Positions 43,867 through 52,179 of a stretch of DNA of 64,000 nt are shown here, in pieces. The notes beneath the pieces were generated by a model. That model was not told where the DNA came from. It was given only the letters and a program-made list of their open reading frames with translations, and made no database searches. Source of the DNA: Alphaproteobacteria bacterium (GTDB taxonomy: Bacteria > Pseudomonadota > Alphaproteobacteria > Rhodobacterales > Rhodobacteraceae). A program made the position numbers and the translations under genes. The stretch spans positions 62,001 through 126,000 of the forward strand of contig JAUHXK010000008.1 of NCBI GenBank assembly GCA_030427405.1. The letters are read 5' to 3'. Each line of letters opens with the position of its first letter. The stretch's first letter is position 1.

Positions 43867-45174
43867 TCACAGGGGCCGGACTTTCAACGCGGTGACCCGG
43901 TTGCCTTCGCGTGCCATCACTTCGAACCGAAAGCCGTGAAACGAGAATACCTGCCCCACGGTCGGGATCATCTGCGCCTCGTGGATGACAAGCCCCGCAA
44001 GAGTGTTGGCCTCGTCGTCGGGCAGGGACCAATCCATTGCGCGGTTGATGTCGCGAATGGTCATGGCCCCTTCGACCAGGAACTGGCCGTCTTCGGTGCG
44101 CGTCACGGGCACGTCTTCGTCTATATCGAACTCATCCGCGATTTCGCCGACGATTTCTTCAAGGATGTCCTCAAGCGTGATCAGCCCGCGCAGCGACCCA
44201 TATTCATCCACCACCAGCGCGAAATGGCTGTGCATCCGCAGGAACTCGCGCATCTGGTCATCCAGCGTCGTGGTCTCGGGAACGAAGTACGGATCATTGG
44301 CCACCTTGGCCACGTCGAACGCCCTCAGCCGGTCTGCATCGCCATCGGCGCCGCCCACCTGGGCATACATCGCGCGGAACAGGTCTTTTGCGTGGACAAC
44401 CCCGACGATGTTTTCCGGTTCGTCCCGAAATACCGGCAGGCGCGTATGCGGACTTTGCAGACATTGTTTCAGGATCGCTTCGGCGTCGTCATTTGCGTTG
44501 ATCATCTCGATGTTCGAGCGATGCAGCATGATTTCCTCGACAACTCTGTCCCCAAGGTCCAAGGCGCCCAGAATGCGGTCGCGGTCCTCTTTTTCCACGA
44601 CGCCTTCGGAGTGGCCCAGCTGCAGCGCTCCGGCGATTTCCTCGCGCACGGCCAGAATGTTGCTGTCCGGGTCTATCCGGACGCCAAAGATACGCAGAAC
44701 GCCCCGCACCAACAGACGAACGGCGGCGACGATGGGTGAAAACACCGTCACGATAACACCAATGACCGGAGCCACGGCCGATGCCGCTTTCTCGGCATTG
44801 GTGATGGCATAGGTCTTTGGCAGCACCTCGGCAAAGATCAGGACAAGAAACGTCATGACAAGCGTTGCCAGGGCCACGCCGCTTTCCCCGAACAGCCGGG
44901 TGAACAGGGCCGTCGCCAGCGACGCGGCCAGGATATTGACCAGGTTGTTCCCCAACAGGACCGAGCCGATCAGGCGCTCGTTATCATCGGTTATGTCCAG
45001 CGCCTTTTGCGCGCCGCGAGACCCCTTGTCAGCCTGCGCCCGAAGCTTGCCCCGCGACGATGCGGTCAGAGCGGTTTCTGAGCCGGAAAAAAAGCCCGAA
45101 AGGACGAGCAGAAACAATATGGCGCCGCCAGTAATCCAGAAGGCGCCGTCGATCAGCGAAGCAGTGGGTTCCAT
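43867..45174 (-). CDS. HlyC/CorC (CNNM) family membrane protein
   Basis: A 435-residue protein with an N-terminal DUF21/CNNM domain of about four helices (residues 10-170; GFFSGSETALTASSRGKL is its signature), a pair of CBS domains (about 200-325, with RLPVFRDEPENIVGVVHAKDL and ALVVDEYGSLRGLITLEDILEEIVGEI), and a C-terminal CorC/HlyC domain (about 345-430). Members are linked to magnesium/cobalt efflux; the old hemolysin name is misleading. AAAGGAACG precedes the ATG. It lies 62 bases downstream of xerD, likely in the same transcript. Confidence 0.92.
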   Translation of the reverse strand: MEPTASLIDGAFWITGGAILFLLVLSGFFSGSETALTASSRGKLRAQADKGSRGAQKALDITDDNERLIGSVLLGNNLVNILAASLATALFTRLFGESGVALATLVMTFLVLIFAEVLPKTYAITNAEKAASAVAPVIGVIVTVFSPIVAAVRLLVRGVLRIFGVRIDPDSNILAVREEIAGALQLGHSEGVVEKEDRDRILGALDLGDRVVEEIMLHRSNIEMINANDDAEAILKQCLQSPHTRLPVFRDEPENIVGVVHAKDLFRAMYAQVGGADGDADRLRAFDVAKVANDPYFVPETTTLDDQMREFLRMHSHFALVVDEYGSLRGLITLEDILEEIVGEIADEFDIDEDVPVTRTEDGQFLVEGAMTIRDINRAMDWSLPDDEANTLAGLVIHEAQMIPTVGQVFSFHGFRFEVMAREGNRVTALKVRPL

Positions 45175-45236
45175 CGTTCCTTTGGTTTTCTTGTTGCACA
45201 CCCGTTATGGGGCCGGACCCCCGGGCGATCAAGGGC

Positions 45237-46190
45237 TTACCCCAGATCATCGTCGTCCCGGGCCAGCGGATGGTGTTCCAGAACCAGTTCGGCCAGCCGT
45301 TCATCCAGAACATGGGTATAGATCTCGGTTGTGGCCACATCCGCGTGCCCCAGCAAGGTCTGGATAGAGCGCAGATCAGCGCCATTGGCCAGCAGGTGCG
45401 TCGCAAAGGCGTGGCGCAGGGTGTGTGGCGTGACCTTGTCCGGCGAAACCCCGCCCTGAACCGCCAGTTCCTTGACCAAGAGAAAAAATCTGTGCCGGGT
45501 CAGGTGGCCCGATTTTCCACGCGACGGAAACAGAAACTTGGACCGCTGCCCGCCTTCGGCCACGCTTTTGGCTTCGGCCTCGTCGCGCAGGGTCAGCCAG
45601 GCGGCCAGTGCGTCGCGCGCAGGCGGGGACAGAGGGACCATCCGTTCCTTGCCGCCCTTGCCAAGCACCAGCAACATGCGCGGATCGCCACGGGCCGAGG
45701 ATACCGGCAGCGAGACAAGCTCGGTCACTCGCATCCCCGTTGCATACAGAACTTCCATCAGGCAGGTGTTGCGCACCCTGTCGGCCTGGGTGCGGCCGGT
45801 TTGCCGGGCGGCGACCAACAGCCGGTCTACCTCGGGGACGTCCAGCGTCTTTGGCAGACGTTTCTGGCGACCGGGCCCCTTGATCTGGATCGCAGGGTTG
45901 GTTTGGCGCCATCCCTCGTCGAACGCAAAGCGGTAGAGCTGTTTGATCGCGGACAGCCGCCGGGCCCGCGTGGACCGCGACAACCCCTGTGCATCGCAGT
46001 CGATAAGATACCGTTCGATCCTGTCGCGGTCTGCGTCGGCGAAATCGCTTTTGCGATGGGTCAACCAGGCCGAAAAATCCTTGAGATCGCGGCCATAGGC
46101 CAGCAACGTGTTCGTCGCGGCGCCCAATTCGGCCGCCTGGGCCTCGAGAAATGTGGAAATCCACTGATCCTGAGCCGCAGGTGCTGACAT
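45237..46190 (-). CDS. xerD: Tyrosine recombinase XerD
   Basis: A 317-residue site-specific recombinase that resolves chromosome dimers at dif with XerC. The N-terminal SAM-like core-binding domain (ISTFLEAQAAELGAATNTLLAYGRDL, residues 11-36, onward) is followed by the catalytic domain with Arg in ATGMRVTEL, Lys in GKGGKER, the His-x-x-Arg box HTLRHAFATH, His in LLGHADVATTEIYTHV, and the nucleophile Tyr in the same segment. A small insertion after GKGGKER fits XerD. It begins 2 bases after the 509-residue gene, with AAGGGA upstream, so it is co-transcribed. No att site, tRNA or mobile genes are nearby, so it is the housekeeping enzyme. Confidence 0.92.
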   Translation of the reverse strand: MSAPAAQDQWISTFLEAQAAELGAATNTLLAYGRDLKDFSAWLTHRKSDFADADRDRIERYLIDCDAQGLSRSTRARRLSAIKQLYRFAFDEGWRQTNPAIQIKGPGRQKRLPKTLDVPEVDRLLVAARQTGRTQADRVRNTCLMEVLYATGMRVTELVSLPVSSARGDPRMLLVLGKGGKERMVPLSPPARDALAAWLTLRDEAEAKSVAEGGQRSKFLFPSRGKSGHLTRHRFFLLVKELAVQGGVSPDKVTPHTLRHAFATHLLANGADLRSIQTLLGHADVATTEIYTHVLDERLAELVLEHHPLARDDDDLG

Positions 46191-46192
46191 GG

Positions 46193-47722
46193 TCAGGTCC
46201 CTTGCAAGATCATCAGTTGCAGCGCCGCGCGGCGGGCTGTGTCCTCAAGCCCGACCTTGCGAAACGCCGCGATTGCCGCCGTCAGGTCCACAAGGTTTCC
46301 GCGGGCGCCGTGGGCAAACAATTGCATCGACTCCAGGATCGCCTCGCCCAGCTGGCCGTTTTCAAGCAGCGCATTGATATCCGACGGTATAGGGGCGGCC
46401 CAGGCAAAGCCCTGACTGATGGCATCGGCCAGTGGCGACGGAGAGGTCGCCCGGCTTGGGTCGCCCTGGGCCAGCGCCGCCAGAAACTGGTTCTGCCGCG
46501 ACCCGTCGGGCGTTTCCAGCGCGGCGGTCTCGTAATACTCGGACAAAAGCATGATCCGCCATCGCAGGTTTTCGGCTTTGGGGACGGGCAGGGATTGCGC
46601 GGACAGACGGGCGGCAAACAGCTCGGCGAAGGGAACTTCCAACCCGACCTTCTTCATCTGTTGCCAGACCATTGGCAGGGTCTTCGCAATGGCCTCGGGA
46701 TTTCCGGTGTTCAACGCGGTTTCAAAGCGCTGAACGGCAGCTACCCGGTCCCAGACCGCACCAGACGCGGCGGGTGATCGTTCGGTGTAAAGGCCAAGCA
46801 ACTGGTTCGGTGTCAGTGCACCGATACGGGTCAGGCGTTCGGCGGCTTCGATCTGGGCCTTCCAGCCAGCCACATCGCGCAGGTCGGCATTGGCAAACGC
46901 ATAAGGAAGTGGCGCACTGGGTAGCCGCTCGCCAATGGCTTCGAACAGGCGAAAGGTCAGCGGGTCGGGGTCGTCGGGCTGGGGCAGATAGGCCGCTCCC
47001 TCGTACAGCTCGGGGCTCAGGAACCGATCCAGAAGGTCCAGCTTGTCCTGAGGCAACTCCGCCAACGCGTGCGCGGCCTCAAGGGTCAGTGCTGCCGAGC
47101 CCCAGTCGCCGCGCCGCGCTTTGCAGAATATCTGCGCGGCATAGTCGCGCGACAGGTGAGGCTGCGCGATCAGCGCGGTACAGCTGCGATCTTCGTCCCC
47201 GGTCAGCAGGGTCGCATCGAACCACCGCTGAAATCGGTCCTGGCTGTCTGTGGGCCCGGCCAGTTGCACCAGCGATTGCACCGGGTCCGATGCACCCAGG
47301 GCCATCAGGCGGTCAAGACGGGCCAGCAACAGCGTATCCTGCGTGTCTGATCCGGCTGGTGCGCGGGCTTCGGACAAAAGCAGGGTGAACAGCAGGCGCT
47401 GCATGGCCGGGTTGGACCGGACGGGAACGCGGTCGATCAATTCGGCCAGGCGTGCCGGGTCGCTGCCCTGCCACAGGTCAACCGGCAACCCGGTCACCGA
47501 AGACGACACAAGCCCCAACGGCGGCGAAAGCGCTTCGAGCGGGGTAACGTGGACATCGGGCTGAAGGCCGGTCTGCGTTACAGGCGGCTCCAGCAGAACG
47601 GTGCCCGGCAGGTTCTGCGGCGGGTCCGTCAGCCAGTCGATCGCGGACAGAGGTTCCTGCGTTTGCGCCTGCGCCATCCCTGTCGTGACCACAAGCGCAA
47701 GCAGCGCGGTCCTAGTCGACAT
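46193..47722 (-). CDS. Secreted protein of unknown function, helical-repeat-like
   Basis: A 509-residue protein I do not recognise beyond a roseobacter-type hypothetical. A signal peptide (about residues 1-19, ending AQAQ) sends it to the periplasm. The N-terminal 70 residues are proline-rich; the rest is almost all helix, with repeated leucine/alanine-rich pairs of helices (for example around 115-150, 190-235, 285-330, 420-500), suggesting an alpha-solenoid scaffold. Two cysteines near residues 181 and 199 could pair. Its ATG overlaps the end of a 49-residue membrane protein by 11 bases, and its stop is 2 bases before xerD. A role in the envelope is inferred only from secretion. Confidence 0.82.
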   Translation of the reverse strand: MSTRTALLALVVTTGMAQAQTQEPLSAIDWLTDPPQNLPGTVLLEPPVTQTGLQPDVHVTPLEALSPPLGLVSSSVTGLPVDLWQGSDPARLAELIDRVPVRSNPAMQRLLFTLLLSEARAPAGSDTQDTLLLARLDRLMALGASDPVQSLVQLAGPTDSQDRFQRWFDATLLTGDEDRSCTALIAQPHLSRDYAAQIFCKARRGDWGSAALTLEAAHALAELPQDKLDLLDRFLSPELYEGAAYLPQPDDPDPLTFRLFEAIGERLPSAPLPYAFANADLRDVAGWKAQIEAAERLTRIGALTPNQLLGLYTERSPAASGAVWDRVAAVQRFETALNTGNPEAIAKTLPMVWQQMKKVGLEVPFAELFAARLSAQSLPVPKAENLRWRIMLLSEYYETAALETPDGSRQNQFLAALAQGDPSRATSPSPLADAISQGFAWAAPIPSDINALLENGQLGEAILESMQLFAHGARGNLVDLTAAIAAFRKVGLEDTARRAALQLMILQGT

Positions 47723-47861
47723 CCAATGTTACCGGTTCGCGGATTTCACTTTGGGGTGCGGAAAAATCCGCGCCAAAGTACGGCCCGACATAGGCGTAGG
47801 CAACCAGCCCGATAAACGCCAGGCAAATGATGTATAACAGGAACTTGATAAGACGGCCCAT
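47712..47861 (-). CDS. Small single-pass membrane protein upstream of the 509-residue gene
   Basis: A 49-residue protein (MGRLIKFLLYIICLAFIG...) with a basic N-terminus, one membrane helix (about residues 6-28) and an acidic tail ending in LDVD. Its last 11 bases, ending in the TAG stop, overlap the start of the 509-residue secreted protein, which is the arrangement of translationally coupled genes. It is the first gene of the unit 47861-43867 and lies 79 bases from the divergent aroK. The ribosome site is weak (GAGG, 12 bases upstream). The clean frame, topology and overlap support a real gene; function is unknown, possibly a membrane partner of the secreted protein. Confidence 0.72.
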   Translation of the reverse strand: MGRLIKFLLYIICLAFIGLVAYAYVGPYFGADFSAPQSEIREPVTLDVD

Positions 47862-47895
47862 GGCTCAACGCTGCCTCAATTTTCGATTTTGGCCA

Positions 47896-47905
47896 AGTTA
47901 TAACT
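47896..47905. promoter_or_regulatory. Palindrome AGTTATAACT between aroK and the small membrane protein
   Basis: A perfect 10-bp palindrome within the 79-base divergent region, flanked by GGCC/GGC words and a second small inverted repeat GGCA-TTTT-TGCC at 47906-47917. The core may serve as a -10 element in either direction (TATAAC on each strand) as well as a regulator site. Confidence 0.35.
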
Positions 47906-47940
47906 GGCATTTTTGCCAAGATCACGTCATTCACGGTGAA

Positions 47941-48528
47941 ATGAGCGAAATTAAGCATAACGGGCCGGTCGCGGATGATGTGCTGGGCTTTGACTTGCAC
48001 AAAACCGTTGTAATGGTGGGTATGATGGGCGCCGGAAAAACGGCGGTTGGCCGGGCTTTGGCGGCGCGCCTGTCCGTTCCGTTCCTCGATAGCGACGCCG
48101 AGATCGAATCGGCCGCGAACATGACCATCCCCGAGATATTCGAACGCGACGGCGAGGCGTTTTTCCGGGCCAAGGAAAGCCAGGTCATCGCCCGGCTTCT
48201 TGATGAACAAAAAGGCGTTCTTTCCACGGGTGGAGGGGCGTTCCTGAACGCGGCAAACCGGCAGATGATCTCGGACCGGGGGGTCTCGGTATGGCTTAGG
48301 GCCGACCTTGACGTGTTGTGGAACAGGGTGCGCCACAAGGATACCCGCCCGCTGTTGCGAACGGCCGACCCGCTGGCAACGCTGCGGAATTTGTACCGGG
48401 ATCGGGTGCCCGTCTATGCAAAGGCAAATCTGGTGGTAGAGTCCGACGGCGTCTCTGCGATCGAAGAAATGGTGGACAGGGTGGTTGCCGCATTGGTGAC
48501 GCGCCCGGATGTATTGGAACGAATATAA
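47941..48528 (+). CDS. aroK: Shikimate kinase
   Basis: Phosphorylates shikimate at the 3-hydroxyl with ATP in aromatic amino acid synthesis. The 195-residue protein has the P-loop GMMGAGKT at residues 27-34, the shikimate-binding DSDAEIE segment and STGGGAF motif, and the lid arginine region RPLLRT. The start ATG at 47941 leaves an N-terminal extension of about 20 residues before the core fold, usual in this group; an upstream frame extension overlaps the divergent gene and is not accepted. Its TAA stop is followed immediately by the aroB ATG, so both are coupled. Confidence 0.95.
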   Translation: MSEIKHNGPVADDVLGFDLHKTVVMVGMMGAGKTAVGRALAARLSVPFLDSDAEIESAANMTIPEIFERDGEAFFRAKESQVIARLLDEQKGVLSTGGGAFLNAANRQMISDRGVSVWLRADLDVLWNRVRHKDTRPLLRTADPLATLRNLYRDRVPVYAKANLVVESDGVSAIEEMVDRVVAALVTRPDVLERI

Positions 48529-49641
48529 ATGCAGCAGACCGTGAATGTAGACCTGGGCGAACGCGCGTACCGGGTCGAGATTGGCCCGGACCTTTTGGCG
48601 CAGTCCGGGCATTACATCGCCCCGCTTCTGCATCGCCCGCGTGTTGCCGTATTGACTGATGAAACCGTATCGGGGCTGCATCTTGAGGGGTTGCGGGCAG
48701 GATTGTCCGCCGCGGGCATCGAGTTGAGCGCCCTGGCCCTTCCTGCGGGTGAGGCGACGAAAGGCTGGCCCCAGTTCGAGCGCGCGGTCGAATGGCTGTT
48801 GTCCGAAAAGGTCGAACGCCGCGACGTCGTTGTGGCACTGGGCGGCGGCGTGATCGGCGACCTTGCCGGTTTTGCCGCCGCCGTGCTGCGCCGGGGCGTG
48901 CGCTTCGTGCAGATCCCCACTTCGCTTTTGGCGCAGGTCGACAGTTCGGTCGGGGGCAAGACCGGGATCAACGCACCGCAGGGCAAAAACCTGATCGGCG
49001 CGTTTCACCAGCCCTCGCTGGTTCTGGCCGATACTTCGGTCCTGGGGACGCTTACCGACAGGGACTTTCTGGCCGGATATGGCGAGGTCGTCAAATACGG
49101 CCTTCTGGGCGACGCCGCCTTTTTCGAATGGCTGGAAGTCAACGGCCCGGCATTGGCGTCTGGCGATATGGCTGCGCGGGTTCAGGCCGTTACGCGGTCG
49201 GTTCAGATGAAGGCCGATATCGTTGCGCGCGATGAAACCGAGCAGGGCGACCGCGCCTTGTTGAACCTTGGCCATACCTTCTGTCATGCGCTTGAGGCGG
49301 CGACAGGGTATTCCGATCGCCTGCTTCACGGAGAAGGGGTCGCCATAGGGTGTGCAATGGCGTTCGAGCTGTCTGCCCGCCTAGGCCTGTGTTCGCAGGA
49401 AAGCCCCAGCCGGGTGCGTGCGCATCTGCGCGCGATGGGAATGAAAACTGATCTGGCGGACATCCCCGGAGATCTGCCGGGCGCCGAGGCGTTGATTGAC
49501 CTGATGGCCCAGGACAAAAAGGTCGTGGACGGGCAGCTCAGGTTCATTTTGGCACGCGGGATCGGCGAGGCGTTCGTGACCTCGGATGTTCCGCGCGACG
49601 CGGTCATGTCGGTGTTGACGGATGCCCTTGCGGCGCGGTGA
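48529..49641 (+). CDS. aroB: 3-dehydroquinate synthase
   Basis: Second step of the shikimate pathway: converts DAHP to 3-dehydroquinate with NAD and a divalent metal. The 370-residue protein shows VALGGGVIGDLAGFAAA (NAD/phosphate loop), FVQIPTSLLAQVDSSVGGKTGIN, the NLIGAFHQP motif, the GEVVKYG metal-site region, and LNLGHTFCHALE plus LLHGEGVAIG with the histidine ligands. The ATG directly abuts the aroK stop with no gap. It converges on the site-2 protease gene, whose stop is 12 bases away. Confidence 0.96.
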   Translation: MQQTVNVDLGERAYRVEIGPDLLAQSGHYIAPLLHRPRVAVLTDETVSGLHLEGLRAGLSAAGIELSALALPAGEATKGWPQFERAVEWLLSEKVERRDVVVALGGGVIGDLAGFAAAVLRRGVRFVQIPTSLLAQVDSSVGGKTGINAPQGKNLIGAFHQPSLVLADTSVLGTLTDRDFLAGYGEVVKYGLLGDAAFFEWLEVNGPALASGDMAARVQAVTRSVQMKADIVARDETEQGDRALLNLGHTFCHALEAATGYSDRLLHGEGVAIGCAMAFELSARLGLCSQESPSRVRAHLRAMGMKTDLADIPGDLPGAEALIDLMAQDKKVVDGQLRFILARGIGEAFVTSDVPRDAVMSVLTDALAAR

Positions 49642-49653
49642 TCCGAACCGCGC

Positions 49654-50724
49654 TCAGCGCCCTCGGATCACCATCAGTTCACCGATGTTTTCGCGGGTGA
49701 TATAGCCGACCATCACGCCGGCGCGTGTACAGACCGCAACGGCCGGTGCCCCGTTTCCTAACGCGTTCAAAACCGCTTCGAGGCCGCTTGTCAGCGCCAC
49801 CTGCGGAATGTCCCTGTCCATGATTTCGGTGACCGGCTCAGACCTGGGATGGTCGCTGGCAAGGGTCGCAAACAACTTGTTTCGCGTGACAAACCCCAAC
49901 AGCACCCCATCGGGGTCCAGCACCGGAAACTCGTGCTGGGTGGTCTGGATCACGGCCCTTGCCGTGGTGTTGAGCGTATCGACCTGTGTCAGCGCATGGA
50001 ACTCGGTGATCATCGCATCGCGGGCCAAAACGCTTCGGGCGACCGACCGCAGGGCGACATCCTGGCTTTCGGCATTTGCGGCGACAAAAACGAACACGGC
50101 GATCAGAACCAGTATGGGATTTGCCGAGGTCAGCCCCAGGAACCCCAGGCCTACTGCCACGATTTGCCCGCCGATGGCCGCGATCCTCGTTGCCCTGACC
50201 CTGTCCATCTTCATGCAAAGCAGTGCGCGAAACACCCGACCGCCATCCATCGGGAACGCGGGGATCAGGTTGAACACGGCCAGGAACAGGTTCACATAGG
50301 CCAGCCTGCCCAAAAGATCCGCATTTGCCTGATCGACCCGGGCCAGCGCCTCGGCATTCATTCCGGCGCCCAATGCAACAAGCAGCAGCCAGATGGCGAC
50401 ATTGACCGCAGGCCCGGCAAGCGCGACCAGAACCTCTTGCATCGGGTTTTCCGGCATGCGTTCCAGACGCGCAAGCCCGCCGATGGGCAATAACGTGATG
50501 TCCGGGGTCTTGATGCCATACCGCCGGGCCATCAGCGCATGGCCGAATTCATGCGCGACCACGCAGCCGAACAAGGCCAGTACGAAAACCAGATTATCAA
50601 CCGCCGCAGCCCAGCCGCCATCGGAATAGGCGGCAAACCCGACCCAGGCCAGCAGCAGGAAAAAGGTGACATGGACCCTCAACTCCGAGCCGAGCACCCG
50701 GCCGATTGAGAAGGACCATGTCAT
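49654..50724 (-). CDS. Site-2 protease family metalloprotease with CBS pair
   Basis: A 356-residue intramembrane zinc protease (M50B). The zinc-binding HEFGH is at residues 58-62 within the second or third helix, and the partner aspartate motif NLIPAFPMDGG lies near residue 160, in a six-helix membrane domain. The C-terminal 120 residues form two CBS domains (ITEFHALTQVDTLNTTARAVIQ and DIPQVALTSGLEAVLNAL), as in the archaeal/bacterial S2P type that senses adenine nucleotides. Substrates are unknown; many S2Ps cut anti-sigma factors or signal peptides. GGAG lies 8 bases before the ATG. It is 18 bases downstream of ssb. Confidence 0.92.
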   Translation of the reverse strand: MTWSFSIGRVLGSELRVHVTFFLLLAWVGFAAYSDGGWAAAVDNLVFVLALFGCVVAHEFGHALMARRYGIKTPDITLLPIGGLARLERMPENPMQEVLVALAGPAVNVAIWLLLVALGAGMNAEALARVDQANADLLGRLAYVNLFLAVFNLIPAFPMDGGRVFRALLCMKMDRVRATRIAAIGGQIVAVGLGFLGLTSANPILVLIAVFVFVAANAESQDVALRSVARSVLARDAMITEFHALTQVDTLNTTARAVIQTTQHEFPVLDPDGVLLGFVTRNKLFATLASDHPRSEPVTEIMDRDIPQVALTSGLEAVLNALGNGAPAVAVCTRAGVMVGYITRENIGELMVIRGR

Positions 50725-50742
50725 CACATTTCTCCGGTTGCC

Positions 50743-51237
50743 TTAGAACGGGATCTCGTCGTCGTCGATCCCGCCCGATGCCGGTGCCGGTGCGCTTGAC
50801 GGCGCACCGTAAGGATCGCCGCCGCCGTAACCGCCGCCAGCCTGGCCGCCGCCATATCCACCGCCGCCGCCGCCACCGCCTTCGCCACGGCTGTCCAGCA
50901 GGGTCAGTTCGCCCCGATAGGGGCGCAGCACGACCTCGGTCGAATACCTGTCCTGTCCGCTCTGATCCTGCCATTTGCGGGTCTCAAGCTGGCCTTCGAT
51001 ATAGACCTTCGATCCCTTGCGCAGGTATTGTTCCGCTATGCGCGCCAGAGGTTCGGAAAAGATCGCGACCGAGTGCCACTCGGTCCGTTCGCGGCGTTCG
51101 CCCGTGTTCCGGTCTTTCCAGTTTTCCGAAGTGGCAATCCGCAGGTTGCAGACCTTGCCACCGTTCTGGAACGATCGCACCTCGGGATCGCGTCCTAGAT
51201 TGCCCACCAGAATGACCTTGTTGACTGAGCCCGCCAT
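50743..51237 (-). CDS. ssb: Single-stranded DNA-binding protein
   Basis: A 164-residue SSB. The OB-fold covers residues 1-110 ([16 protein letters not shown], then [22 protein letters not shown] and [14 protein letters not shown]). It is followed by a glycine-rich linker ([16 protein letters not shown], residues about 118-145) and the acidic C-terminal tip DDDEIPF that recruits repair and replication proteins. AGGAATT lies before the ATG. No LexA box was found in the 206-base region upstream. It shares direction with the site-2 protease gene. Confidence 0.96.
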   Translation of the reverse strand: MAGSVNKVILVGNLGRDPEVRSFQNGGKVCNLRIATSENWKDRNTGERRERTEWHSVAIFSEPLARIAEQYLRKGSKVYIEGQLETRKWQDQSGQDRYSTEVVLRPYRGELTLLDSRGEGGGGGGGGYGGGQAGGGYGGGDPYGAPSSAPAPASGGIDDDEIPF

Positions 51238-51380
51238 ATAATTCCTCGTTCTTTTCTGACTTGGTTGCGCCCGAATCTGGCGCCTTGATCCTTGGTGACC
51301 CTATACGGCCTGTGCCATGGTTAAAACAGAGTTGATGACCACCGCGCCACGCAAGAAAACCCGTGCCAATCTTTACCATG

Positions 51381-51409
51381 TTTTCATTTCTGCCTGAAAT
51401 ACCTATACT
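51381..51409 (+). promoter_or_regulatory. Candidate promoter of the lytic transglycosylase gene
   Basis: TTTTCA (51381-51386) and TATACT (51404-51409) with 17-base spacing lie 34 bases before the start codon, in an otherwise GC-rich context. The spacing and -10 match the housekeeping sigma factor well; the -35 is only fair. Confidence 0.5.
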
Positions 51410-51443
51410 CCGTCTGGTTGCTTAACGAGCGGGATTGGCTTGA

Positions 51444-52022
51444 ATGCGATTTCTGGTTGGTTGTTTCAGTGCGATATGCCTTGCGGTGGTATCGAATGTG
51501 GTTGCGGCGGACGTCCTGTCCACCAAGAATCGAAAAGATATTTTCCTAAAACAAGCCAAGATTCTGGATACGCGCGCGGCTAGCCAATACCGCGATTCTG
51601 AACGGCTCAAGCCGAAGACCGAGCAGGGTCAGTTCAACAAACGGTATGCAGGCAAGTATCGGGGTCAATACCTGACCCTGGCCCGGCAGGCCGCCCGCAA
51701 ACACAACGTCCCCGAAGAGCTGTTCCTGCGCCTTGTTCAGCAGGAAAGCGGCTGGAACCCAAGCGCCAAGTCTCACAAGGGGGCGCTGGGGTTGGCCCAG
51801 CTCATGCCGCAAACGGCACAGCTTTTGGGGGTAAACCCGCATGACCCCAAACAAAACCTCGAAGGCGGCGCGCGCTACCTGTCCTGGCAGTATCGCAAGT
51901 TCAAGTCTTGGCGGCTTGCACTTGCCGCCTATAACGCGGGCCCGCAAGCCGTTGAGAAACACGGCGGCGTTCCGCCTTACGCGGAAACCCAAAACTATGT
52001 GAAGGTCATCTGGGGCGGTTGA
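51444..52022 (+). CDS. Lytic transglycosylase, SLT domain
   Basis: A 192-residue exported enzyme that cleaves the glycan strands of peptidoglycan, forming 1,6-anhydromuramic ends. The signal peptide covers about residues 1-21 (SNVVAA). The SLT domain (about residues 75-190) has the catalytic Glu101 in VQQESGWNP, then [26 protein letters not shown] and [12 protein letters not shown], all four standard motifs. The segment before it (residues 25-70) is charged and helical. GGGA lies about 14 bases before the ATG. It is divergent from ssb and stands alone. Confidence 0.93.
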   Translation: MRFLVGCFSAICLAVVSNVVAADVLSTKNRKDIFLKQAKILDTRAASQYRDSERLKPKTEQGQFNKRYAGKYRGQYLTLARQAARKHNVPEELFLRLVQQESGWNPSAKSHKGALGLAQLMPQTAQLLGVNPHDPKQNLEGGARYLSWQYRKFKSWRLALAAYNAGPQAVEKHGGVPPYAETQNYVKVIWGG

Positions 52023-52179
52023 CCCACGTTTGACATCCCCGCGCGGCGCAACCCTGTTGGCCCACAGCTTGGGCCATTGGTAATACCCTGCCGAGCCATG
52101 TCCCAAGCTATCTGGCCATCCCAAACGCACCCGACAGGCCCGGCACCAGCCAGGCACAAGGTGACGGGTGCCCGGTCTG

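Noticed and set aside
45237-46190. Integrase of a mobile island
   Set aside because: The protein has XerD features and is co-transcribed with resident genes; no tRNA, direct repeats or phage genes are near.
51238-51443. LexA box controlling ssb
   Set aside because: A single GTTC near 51247 has no second GTTC or GAAC at the required seven-base spacing.
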